DNA from: Heliocidaris erythrogramma
Taxonomy: Eukaryota; Echinodermata; Echinoidea; Camarodonta; Echinometridae
Direction: 5' to 3'
Assembly (NCBI GenBank): GCA_025617745.1
Contig: CM046853.1
Location: 58,117,233-58,181,232 of the forward strand
DNA: 64,000 nt
Under the pieces are notes generated by a model, which searched no databases, was not told the origin of the DNA, and was given only the letters and a program-made list of their open reading frames with translations. A program made the translations under genes and the position numbers. Positions 21,141 to 32,700 of the stretch are shown in pieces (the first letter of the stretch is position 1; the number at the start of each line of letters is the position of its first letter).

Positions 21141-24100
21141 ATAAGATATATCACAAAATGAAAATTAAGGTAAAATTAAACCTACGTCAGTTGGTGGATG
21201 CACCGGTCGGCTTGCAACTCTGAAAGGAAAACACTCTATCTATACAAATCTATGAAATTTCATTGCATCTGCTCTTCCCCAAAATTGGATTATGGTAGAT
21301 TTACAAGACCTGTAGCACCTGGTGTCTGGTAATTATTTTGACCACTCTCATCCGGACCAGGATGTAAAGCTGACCGTTGTCTGGACAGTCGGGTCAATGA
21401 TGGAGTGAAATTCTAAGCAAATTGCATGCAGTTGACGATGTTTTGATGCTAATAAGCTCTATGAAATTAAGGCAAAATTAATTAGCTGACCCAATTTTGC
21501 GGAAATTTTTGGAACCCCTATTTACGATCACGTTATATTCATTATCACTTTTTTTTCACCTTCATCCACTGTGACATAATATTAGAAAGAACGTAAAACG
21601 CTTCATGAATAGGCAAGTACTTTTCTCTAGTAAATGAATACCATGTACTACAGTCGTTGAATTCCATTAAGGCATTTTTCCAATATGCATATATATATAT
21701 ATATATATACATATATACGGGGGTTTTAAATCATGTAATACTTTACACTGCATAGACATACGGTACCAGTGGGATGGCTTATATGTTCTAATATAATGGG
21801 GTGGTTTTTTTAACATACTCTTAATATATATATATATTTCTTTGCATACATATCGAAATAGAGCAATGCATAAAGGTATTTGTAAACCTTAGTCATTAGT
21901 ACACGAATCCTTTAATATCTAATTGTTTCAAAACTTTCAACCATGCCCGGCCTTGTAGTATATCTAACCACTAACCGGTCATTACGTCACCAAATTATGA
22001 GAAATGAGACATTTGAAAATCGTTCATTGATACCTAACATCTTCTGGCAAAACAACCTGTTCCGCTTAAAATATTGTTGAGACCTAAAACAACCTACGCT
22101 GTCATTTATCATCTGTATTATTACATATTATACATATAATGGCTATTTTATTTGCGTGTATGGCAAAATGACTCCGTTGCCCATAGGTCATTTATGTTTA
22201 CAATGTAGATAAAAACAATTAAGTGATTAAGAGAGAATCGATTACATGCAAGATATAACGTCGTTAAAGAGTTGCATTATTTTAAAACACTACGCATCAT
22301 CGAAGAGAGACGAGGCTCTAATGATTTATTCCGAAGGGCGATCGTCTTCACTTTGAGTAAACTCTGACGTTCAACAATCGATTTTTGTCCTCTTTGTGAT
22401 GTACATTATCGATAGACTAGCCTAATTTAGACCATTCACGTCTTTTAGACGATTTTCCGGAAGAAAAAAGGCAGGAAGACGATTCATTCATGACACCAAT
22501 GTAAATGAAAACAAATTAGTTAACGGTACATAGATTCTGCATCGTCTGTCTGATTTTTATCCCCGGAAGATCAGTGATATATAAAAAAAATTAAGTCATT
22601 TGTCTTCACGTTGTAGCAAAAGAGAAATGTATTTGAATACATAAAACGGACCATTCATCGGTCCCTACTTAGGGACTTCAGATATATCAATTATTTTTTA
22701 AATTTCAACTTCAGTATAAAATATGTCATATTATATCTACGGAAGACATTTTCGTTTTCAAGCCAGTCTGCTTGGTAAAGACTCTTCTCAACTCTTATAA
22801 GGTGTTTAAAGTTTAATTGAGTTAGATAAGTTTTTGGTGAAAATTTTCTCTGCTGTTTTATAATTGTTTTTTTTTCTATAACAAGACAATGAGTTTGTTT
22901 CTGACAAGAAAGGGAAAAATTGTTTAAAGTCCAATTAAAGATCCACTCAAAACTTTTCAGCGTTTGGAAGATGAGGAATTTTGAAATTAGTAGTTATATT
23001 AAAACATTATAGCCATAACAGAGGGAATGAATTTGCTATTTCTAAATGTGGCTATTTATGAGGCATTAAGCATTTTGAATGATTAAAAGTGCATTTTCAC
23101 AAACACTGCAGAAATATTGAGTATGATATTCATTATGAAGAAATTACACAGCAATTTAAAACATCACATAAATGAACGATTACACCAAGGAGGTACTAGA
23201 CAAGCTTGAGTAGTACCTACTTGATTCAACCACTTTCCTGTGAAATATCAAAATTAAAAATAGTAGCTTTTAACTGTAATTTACTTTTGCGCATCATTTT
23301 CTTCCTCATAATTCTTTCAGCGTTAGATTAAAAGAACATATTATTTAAAAAAACACCATTGTTATACTATTGTTGTTATTGAATTTATTTCATGTTATGC
23401 ATTGCACTATTATATTAAAATAATTTATTGAAACAGTGAATAAACTGGATCTAAACTCAATTAAAAATAACAAAATTATCCCTGTAAATGTCTCCATGAA
23501 GTTTTATGAACGTATGAATGCATGAGTTTCGCCCCATTCGAAAAATGTCAAATTGTCTAAGACTTTGTTGCTTTAATAAATGTGCATGCTTAAAAAGAGC
23601 GATCGCAACATAAAAATAGTTTAAACGAAAGACCAGACATGAATGTTACCCCAAACCCAGCACTAATATATGGGTAAAAGAATACTTAGAATGTCGGCAG
23701 AGCTAGTTAAGAAGGACTCAAGTGGCTTTCCGAGTAGTAAGATCTAGATCAGCCCTTGGGCTTACAGCCACAACGAATCTCGAGCTACCTGAAGTCTACT
23801 GTTATCAGGTTCTGACAAAACATGTAGCTATCGCGGGGTATACGTATGTATGGTTCGGTGCATTGTAAAATAAAAATTCGTTGAAATTACTCAAAAAAAG
23901 TTCGTCAACGGATTGCCTTGATTATTTTAAGTATTTGTAACAGGGAATAGTAAGTAGAATTTACTTATTTTGCTTAATAAACTTTTACTCAGATAAATTG
24001 AGTTACATTAACGTAAATAATAAATAGTATTGTAATCATGATAGATAACAATAAAAAAAAAAAAACTTATGACATGATTATACTTGTATCCATCTAACAT

Positions 24101-24236
24101 TCACTGACACTCTTTCAATTTAGGATTTATTTAATTAAATTATCTACCACCATCCCCAACAAATACTATTACATACGCTTTAAGTTGACAACTATTGAAA
24201 GGGCTCCGAATTTTATAAATACTTGATTGTAGCATC
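21141..24236. other. AT-rich intergenic stretch
   Basis: No coding exon, RNA gene or element boundary was recognised. A short (TA)n tract lies at about 21688-21712. Confidence 0.45.
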
Positions 24237-24323
24237 TTCCCCTTCCCCACTTTTGATTTGACGCCAAGAGCAGATATGAATGACGCTACTAGACTCTTTT
24301 TACCATCATTTCATGGTCTAAAT
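24237..24323 (+). repeat. Left arm of an 87-bp perfect inverted repeat
   Basis: Runs from TTCCCCTTCCCCAC to ATGGTCTAAAT and is the exact reverse complement of 26150-26236. The arms lie 1.83 kb apart with outer ends C-rich and G-rich. They could be the TIRs of a ~2.0-kb non-autonomous transposon or the scar of an inverted duplication. No target-site duplication was seen. Confidence 0.92.
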
Positions 24324-26149
24324 AAAAAATGGTTGACAATTTTCCTGAAAAGCTGTGATTTGTTTTGAATCGAGTGACAATTAAAAATTGTCTTATCTTT
24401 TTATTTTTGCTTAAATGAATTAGGAAATATTTTAAGCTCCTTAAATTCTCATTCAACCACAAAAAAAGAATTGTTTAATTCTAAAAAAGAGATTAACTTG
24501 GTCTTAATGAATATTCATGATTATGCTAATTCCTATATTACGCACTGCACCAGTCCTTACGTATAAAAATAAGTACAATCAACATAAATTGTTTGAGTAA
24601 TACGTCTACTTTCTTACTTTGAGTTAACAATACTAAATTAATACAAATTACTTCAATGTTCTTTTGTATTTAATTTTACTTAAAATTTACACGTATATTC
24701 TACTAAATTGAAAATTTGAGTTATTATGACTTAAATCGAGTGCGTAAGGGGCAAAACTTATGATTTGAAGTAAATTCTACATGGGAAATATAAGTAAAAG
24801 TTACTAATGGGCATATTATATATTACAGTGTATGGAAACGAAAATTAAACCAATCAAAAGCGTACTCAAATGCTTGAGAACCAAAAGAAACGATATATTA
24901 AACACCTAGTCACCTACTCACAACAATACATCCGTACGCATTAAATCGAAGGATAAGTAACTACTTGGTAATAACACCAATAGGCAAATGTACTTTGAAA
25001 AAGTATGATGTTAGGAAAGAAATAAAAGACAATTCAGGAGAAATTAGTCAGGGGCGTAGGATAAAAGAATGACATGGAAGGGGTAGACAGTTGATGTGAC
25101 AAATAGGGAAATAGAGTGTTACAAATGCAAACAGGATATGGGACAAAAGTGGAACGGATTTTGGGACAAGATGACAAGTACGGTGTGTGCGCGTTGTATG
25201 TGTGGGTGTGGGTTAATATGTGTAGAGTGTGTTGAGTACCCTAGAGAAGATGAAGTGGGTGTGTGGGAACACTACCTAAGATTCGAACGACGCATGACGA
25301 CATCAAGTTGCGTCTTTTCAATGATTTTAGCATTAAGTAAAGTGTCTGAATGAAATTAGATTCTTCTTCTTCTTCTTTTTTTTTTTTTTTTTTGCTTTCA
25401 AAAAGAAAAACAGCTCCATTCTCCTATAGGCCTATAAAGGGCACTTGTTTTGAAGGGTCTTTAACATTTTAACATAATTAAAGTTTAATTCACCAAATTG
25501 TTAGAAGTATATTAGTTTTTGCGAAGTGTAATTTGTAATTTATGAAACGATTCCATCATATTTTCCTTCATCCATCAGCTTGGTAGAAGACATCTTAATA
25601 AGTCTACATCAAGCCGCCAGAAAGTTTTAACCAGTTTGCTATTACGATACTTCCTTTCTGGGTGCTCTTTTTGTTAAAGCTTTCTACGAAAACATGATGA
25701 AACATGGACAATAACCCATCATACGTAATAGCAAAATGACGCCGAATATGGTGATCAAAGTTCCTCTTTTACCACTTATTTCCATTTTCCATTTTAAGCC
25801 TGGATTAAGTTGCTGACAGGATATTAATACTACCTTGACAAAGAAAAATAATGTATGTTTTATAGCTTTCCTATAACGTCACAAAAATCTTTTCTCTCAA
25901 CTGAAATTAACTCGTTATTACTTAGTAGGTTCATCCCTCCATTGAAAGACATGTTAGCATAACTATGGCAGCAAAATTCCTTCCCCTGATTATTCTTTTT
26001 ATAGAAATATCATTTCACTTCTCGTCTTCTCCGATTAATTAGCATGATAAAATTTTACAGACATTTTGTGTGCTCACACACGACCCTTTGCGGAAATGGA
26101 CCAGTAATTAAGCAAACATTCCATTAATGCGATTATTCATGCGAACTAT
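24324..26149. other. Interior between the 87-bp inverted repeats
   Basis: AT-rich and without a supported gene. A Cys-rich open frame at 25096-25353 follows a GT-rich low-complexity tract and shows no domain. A T-run preceded by TTC repeats lies at about 25361-25394. Confidence 0.5.
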
Positions 26150-26236
26150 ATTTAGACCATGAAATGATGGTAAAAAGAGTCTAGTAGCGTCATTCATATC
26201 TGCTCTTGGCGTCAAATCAAAAGTGGGGAAGGGGAA
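26150..26236 (-). repeat. Right arm of the 87-bp perfect inverted repeat
   Basis: Exact reverse complement of 24237-24323. It ends about 430 bases upstream of the TATA-like box of the gene starting at 26844. Confidence 0.92.
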
Positions 26237-26666
26237 AAGAAAAAATTACGTACGCACTAACTATACACACAAGAACACACACTCACCCTCGCCCACACTC
26301 GGTACACGCATACCGGGTCGTGCGCACGGGCAGCATTTTTGGTTCTCAAGCGCCTCCATTTCAAACGTGGCCGATTCGACCAATTGATGTTAACGCCATT
26401 TAAAAAGTGAGAACTGATGAGAGACGATACAATTTGGCAGCGAACACACGCGAACTCAGGCGTAGTACAACGAAATAATAAAAAGTCCACAATCACTTGA
26501 TTCTAGTGCGCAGCCGTGGATGCGAGGATATCTAATTCTTTGATTACCAGGTAGCCAAGGCTTACCTTTTCTCTTTTCTGCTTCGTGCGAGGCTGTTCTT
26601 AACAAGAATTAGCTGCTGGTTTCTCAATTTGAAACTGAAAATAAAAATTGTCGAGGGAGTGCACTG

Positions 26667-26674
26667 CATAAAAG
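26667..26674 (+). promoter_or_regulatory. TATA-like box upstream of the signal-peptide exon
   Basis: CATAAAAG at 26667-26674 would place transcription start near 26700, leaving a 5' UTR of about 140 bases before ATG 26844. This is inferred from position and motif only. Confidence 0.35.
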
Positions 26675-26843
26675 GAGACGGGAATTTGCTCGGATTTTCA
26701 TTTCCATATCGTCTAAAATTTTGATCTATATTTGCTTTTAAAACGTTGAGATAGTGAAGAGTTAGCAGGAAGAACAGAAGGAGGGAAACCAAAAAGTAGA
26801 GACGGCAGGGCAAGAGCGGTTGCTGTTCGGTGGGATACGTATC

Positions 26844-26910
26844 ATGGCCAAGTTATACCCAACCATTTATGCCTCTTTACTTTGTTTGGCGCTAATCTTC
26901 GTACACACAG
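26844..26910 (+). CDS. First coding exon of a secreted or membrane protein
   Basis: ATG in good context (ATCATGG) opens 22 codons that read as a signal peptide: a short Lys-containing start, then a hydrophobic core (IYASLLCLALIFV) and a small-residue end (HTG). A strong donor CAG|GTAAGACT follows at 26911, leaving phase 1. Reading past the donor gives an ordinary AT-rich open frame ending at 27020. The later exons were not identified, so the protein family is unknown; they may lie far downstream or beyond the window. Confidence 0.6.
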
Positions 26911-27019
26911 GTAAGACTTATACCATTTACTTCCAGTTTCTTTCAAATGGTTTAGAACAATTCGAGAATAAGAGTAATGATGAGTCAAATATAGCTAACG
27001 ATGTAGGTATAGTACACTG

Positions 27020-27039
27020 AGGGGGGGGGGGGGGGGGGG

Positions 27040-27086
<47 letters not shown>
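27020..27086 (+). repeat. G-run and (ATT)n microsatellite
   Basis: A run of about 19 G followed by about fifteen ATT units, just after the signal-peptide exon. Confidence 0.95.
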
Positions 27087-27599
27087 GCCTAAGAAGTGCT
27101 TTTATTCATGATACATCTGGGGAGAAACTCGACGTGATAAACAATAGATATAAAACATACATCATTCAACATTTACAAATACAATATTGTAAATAAAAAA
27201 ATCGATCAACAATTAAAAAAAACATGATTGTAAACTGTAACAAGCGACATGCACAGGAAAGATAATTATCGACAAGTTTTCTATTCGTACATTTGTAGAA
27301 ATTAAAATCCTGTTCTTATTTACTGGATTAATGTAGATAATAGTCTTCATTTAACATTTATGAATTAAAACATTTTATGCATCATAAAATTTTCAGATGA
27401 AGAGCCATTTCATTTAGGTTTATTATCAATGAATGAAAATCGAATTCAGACGCGCTAAGCCACCTTCTTGCATGATAACAAGAAAGCGAGAGATGAATAT
27501 AACGAATGGAAATGTCCACGGCGTATCAGCAAATGAATAAAAGAGCATACCAGTGAGACCTACCCACCCATAAAAGAGGCCCTTTACTTTTCTATAAAC

Positions 27600-27607
27600 C
27601 TTGTAAT

Positions 27608-27639
<32 letters not shown>

Positions 27640-27800
27640 TGAGAGAGACAGAGAGATAGAGAGAACGAGAAATTGAAAGAAAAGAGTGAAATGAGAAAAT
27701 GAGAGGAGAGAGGGAGATTCAAAGTACGTGGAATCATTAAAGAGTGTAATCTTGTAAAAGAGAGAGAGAAAGAGAGAAAGAGAAAGAAGAACAAAATAAG
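27600..27800 (+). repeat. GA-rich microsatellite region
   Basis: (GA)n tracts at about 27608-27662 and 27758-27790. Segments around AATCATTAAAGAGTGTAATCT (27730) and its near copy at 27840 are direct repeats, so the region has duplicated in part. Confidence 0.85.
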
Positions 27801-28935
27801 ATTTTTAAAAAGGGCGAGAGGGAGAGATTAAAACTATGTCGAATCATTATAGAGTGTAATCTAACTGGGTATCGCTCTAGTTTCAGAGTGGGATATTAAA
27901 TCGCGGTCGGGCTTACTGAACCCGTGTGTCTTGAATGAAGACCCTATTCTGTCATGATGTATTGAGGAAAACCCCTCTTGAAGCGGAGTTCATTTCCCTT
28001 TTCCCGGGTTATGAAAACTGGATTGTTATCTTCTCCGAGCGTTAATGAAAATGATGTCATCAAAATTCACCTGAGATTAAAGGTATTGAATAGCTTTTGG
28101 AAGAAAAACATTTCAGATTACTTTTTATCAGTATTAGTGTTGATGTATGGTTATCTCCCTCACTTGACTACATAAGGATGCCTATAATTCTCGATGATTT
28201 AGTTATATTGTCATGACGCTGTAAACTGAAGATGTTTCTAAGGTACTTCTCGTCTGGATGTAGGTAAAATTTATTATGCATTTTAATACATTCAATTAAG
28301 AAGCAACCTAAGGCGACCTTGAATCGGGGAGTAGAAAGATGTCCCACTTCCTTGTAATTTGTTCTAAAAAAAATCACTAAATTACAGTCATGATGAAATA
28401 TTACAAGACGATATATGGGTGACTAATTGGTTAGTCAGAGCTCTGTGACAAGGCAGTAATGAATTTATGAGAGAATGGCTTCGTAACAGTCTAGAAATGT
28501 TGGTAATCCCATGTTTTGCCCTTTAAATGAAAAACAAATACTTGCATGTCAAAATATCATCAAACTTGACAGATAATATACAATCAGCGGAAGCATTTAT
28601 GAATGACTCTGTACTAAAATATGCGTTATTAAGAAATCTTGCTCGAGACAGAGTGATATGAGTACTGGCTAAATGGTAAAATTGGTAACTAGTCACCAAA
28701 TTCTGAAACCAAAATTGTTAATTAATGTATAAAGTTTTGGAGGCCAAAATGGCAGTTCCTCAACATTTGAAGAATAATTTTTACTTGTAGGTCACAAATA
28801 TTAATAATCCATCTGTCATAAATAATGTAGTAGGTTTTCGCTGAAAAATGTCATATTTTTCAAGGAAACATGAAGCAGTTATGGATTTCAATACTACATC
28901 AACCATCAAAGCGAGTACTGGAACGATTTCACTAC

Positions 28936-29740
28936 TATAACATTACGCCTTCAGCTGTAGGCAATCAGTTTAATTACCGCGCATCATGTTTTATCTCCGA
29001 AGTAGGGCATCCGTTTTGATTGAGACATTTTCCCATTATAATAACAGATCAATATTCAAGATCAGTTATCCGTCCCTTCCACCTAATACATAATTAAAAG
29101 AAAAAAATAGTCAATATTATCAAACATGAGAAAACACCCATCTGGCCTATATTTTTTGTCATTGTTACCTCCATTAGAGTTTGGGGACTTGATATATCAT
29201 CATCATTATTAACAGTTATTGGCTTGAAAGACGACAACACCAAGCTACTATGGCTACTACTGAAGACTCATATGTAATATAAAATAAAGAAAGCGAGGGA
29301 GAACAAGGGTATTTCATAATAAAATAAATTATTTTTTAACTAGTTACCATATAACATTACGCCTTAAGCTGTTGGCAATCAGTTTAATTACCACGCAGCA
29401 TCACGTTTTGTCTCCGAAGTTGCCACAAGGGCATCATTATGTTTTGATGGAGACATTTTCCCATTATGGCAATAGATCAATTCAAGAGCAGTTACCTTTC
29501 CTTTCCTCCAAATTATTGTTTTAAAGAAAATTCAGTTATCAAACATGAGAAAAAGCGCCTCTAGCTGATGTTTTCTCATTGTTAGCTCCATTAGAGTTTT
29601 GGGACTAGATATATCATCATCATTAACAGTTATTGGCTTGAATGACGACAGCAACAAGTTAATATACCTACTACGAAAGCCTACTATCGAATACAAGCAC
29701 AATGAGGACAAGGGTGATTGAGGATAAAACACATAATTTT
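28936..29740 (+). repeat. Diverged tandem duplication, unit about 409 bp
   Basis: The first copy begins TATAACATTACGCCTTCAG near 28938 and the second TATAACATTACGCCTTAAG near 29347. Matching blocks follow in the same order: GGCAATCAGTTTAATTACC, GAGACATTTTCCCATTAT, ATCAAACATGAGAAAA, TCCATTAGAGTTT, ACAGTTATTGGCTTGAA. Identity looks like about 80%. No gene was seen in it. Confidence 0.88.
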
Positions 29741-32700
29741 ACTAGTCAGTCCCCCAATAAAAGCATGAGATAACGTTTTTCAGGGCTTCATGGCACTCTC
29801 TGGAACGTTTATATAAAACGTATATTGCTTATATTATATATGATTTGGGGCTTTCTATTCTTGATGAAACCTATTAAATCATTCCTATTAATGGAGACAT
29901 GGTATCGATTATTAGCCGAAAGTTCCGGCTAATAAGCCTTTGTTCTTTCAGATAGGCCCAAGATTACCCTTCGGGGCCGGAAGGATAACCCGAGGTACAC
30001 AATTGAAATAATCTTCTTGTATGTAAAGTAAACTTTTGTCTTTGAACATTAAGTTTTGTCTCTAAGTTAACGAGTGCCATATACGTAAGTAAATTTGTTA
30101 TTGTTGAACATATTGCCTGGTCGAGAGTAAGCAGGGAAAAGAGACAGGACGCATAAAAATTGACAAAAGTTTATGAATACCTAGAACTCTTTCCTAATTA
30201 ATTAATTTGATTCTATTTCCCATAAACGAAGAGCTCAATCCCACGATGAAGTACAGATTAACGGTGCAATAATTGATTTTCAGCACTTTTTTTTTAAATA
30301 TGATTAAAATATTTTCATATTGACCCACCTTTCCTACAGTAATACCGAATTTGCGAGAATTGGTGATACTTCTCGACTACCAATAACTTTCACTCCTAAT
30401 AATTTCCGTCATTTTCTCATCAAACGCTGTATTTCCCCTTTAATGTCGTGTACCTTAACGCTACGACCCTCGGTCCAGTCTAATAACCTTGGTGGCTCTG
30501 AGCCGACAATATTGTCATATCAACGCTCGTGGCATGACGAAAGCAGTCATGGGTGGAAAAGGCCATACATCTACTTTTAACCAACACACGCACCCACACT
30601 CACCCCTCCCTCATTCAACCTTGGACTTGGTTGATTCGAATATGATTAAAATGGTCCCCGAGAATCGCTTTTCCCTACTTGGACACGTATTTACTGGAAA
30701 CTCTACAGCTTTCACAAACGTTCCTGTGAGACTTGTCGCTGTATTCAATCATGTTGAATTAAAAAATAACGCTGAACCACAAAATGGCTTAAGAATAATG
30801 AAAAAGAAAATAGAAATTAAAATGTTGTAATGCAATAAAGTTGAAAAAGTAAATACGTACAGTTCTCACAGAACCCCCCCCCCCTCATATTTCTGTGTTA
30901 TAATTCTATCCCCAAATAACTGTAATAGTCCGCAGGTAAGTCGATGTTATGAAATTCTGATTTATAGTGTATATGAATAGATAATATTTTAAGTTGCTTT
31001 GTAGAAAAGCATATTGTATCCGAAGAGAATCTAAAAGTAAATATTTCATGTACAATTTTGTAATAAAGCTTGTGAAACATAAATATTTTACCCAGAGTAC
31101 GACTTATATCCATGCATTTTATAAAATGTCAAAAAGCATTACTTGCAAATGTTCCAGTAATGCATAAAATTGATGTGATAATTTTCATCTGTTGGATATA
31201 TACAACTTAACATAAAAAATTATTAGAAAGTCATGTACTCATCATGTTAATACTTCGAGGTTGTGCTAACATTTTAGCACCATTTTTTTGCTGGAACATT
31301 TCTTTTTTCTTTTTTGCAAAACCTGGCTTAGTAAAACATGAAAAATAAAAGAGAAAAAATCTCGCCACCCGAAATGTTTCCCTATGTTCCTTTATTTTTC
31401 TCAGAACATAAGGCTGGGTGACATTAGACTAAAGCAAAAGACCGGATGTGACGGGGAAAGCGAGACACAGAGACAGAGGGGAAAACTATGGTAGAATTCT
31501 CTACCGGGGAATTTGCTCAATTTGGAAGCATTTTCACTTCAAATGGAGAAAAGTGCTGAATGCCCATGAACTTTCGATTAGAAGATGGCTCTTTGGGTGA
31601 AGTGGACCTTTAGCTTGGCAGCGTAAAGTGGGCTATCAGGTTTCCGTCCCATCCACTCCCTGCCTGTCAGGGATCCAAATCCACCATACCATATGCGTCT
31701 CTAATTTGGGGGAATATCATCATATTTCAGCAAATGTATGGTAAATTTCGAAACTCGCGAATGCATTTGGGAATATAGAAGATTGAAACCCACAAGCCTG
31801 AATTTCAAGAGAGATCCAGGGATTGTCTGACTGTTTGACGGGTATAGATTTCATTGCATGCACAATACCCTTTTTTTTCTAAATATACCGGTATCACTAA
31901 CTATACTTCGAAAGATAGGGTGGTAAACAACATTCTGTATGCTTCACTGAAAGGGTAAACTGGACAGTCTGGGGTATACAAGATGTTATGTTGACTATAG
32001 TTATCAAAGATTAAAATAAAGAGACCACATACCTCGGGAAAATCCGTAATTCAATCAAAGTGCAATAGAAATGGAGATATAGAAAGCAACATTCAGAGAT
32101 ATGTAGGAAGGGAAAGGGGGATGAACGGTGAAGAAAGATAATGGGGAGAGAAATGGGGAGGGGGATAATGATACCTCTACAAAGAGTTCCCTATGATTGC
32201 AAGGTTTAGACTTTGCAATATAGTTATCCTACTTTTTTATAGTTATTGTTTGCGCCTAACATATAGACATTCCTGGACGTGGTTTAAGAATCTTATCCAC
32301 TTGGCTAAATCGTAATTGAGACACCCCCAAACCAACCCATGGGGATTATCTTAATCCCTGCCGGCCTATTGAGCCATTAGCTGATGACTTTTCAGAACAC
32401 ATTACCATCTAGAGTAGATTCTGGGCTTGTGAAGATGTTGCTATGCTATACTGTAGGGTCAGATGCCGTGTGTATTATGGCTTTTCGATCGGTTACGAAA
32501 ATTATTAGTCCCTTTTAAGAGTCTTCTTGTTATTACATTGTGCAAATATTCCAAGCAAGAGATTATTTTGTAATGTGTGAAATAATGTTGGACTTAGATG
32601 TTTATATAATCATTATGATTACATTGTAATTACACACACATGAATCTCTGTGAAGGATTGTGAGCGGATAACGTTCATTTTTATCTCCACATCCCTCCCC

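Noticed and set aside
25096-25353. Cys-rich frame resembling a zinc-binding protein
   Set aside because: The Cys, Val and Gly codons come from a GT-rich low-complexity run; spacing fits no known finger and there is no splice support.
27426-27794. 122-codon minus-strand frame with hydrophobic stretches
   Set aside because: It is driven by the (GA)n tract and its polypyrimidine complement.
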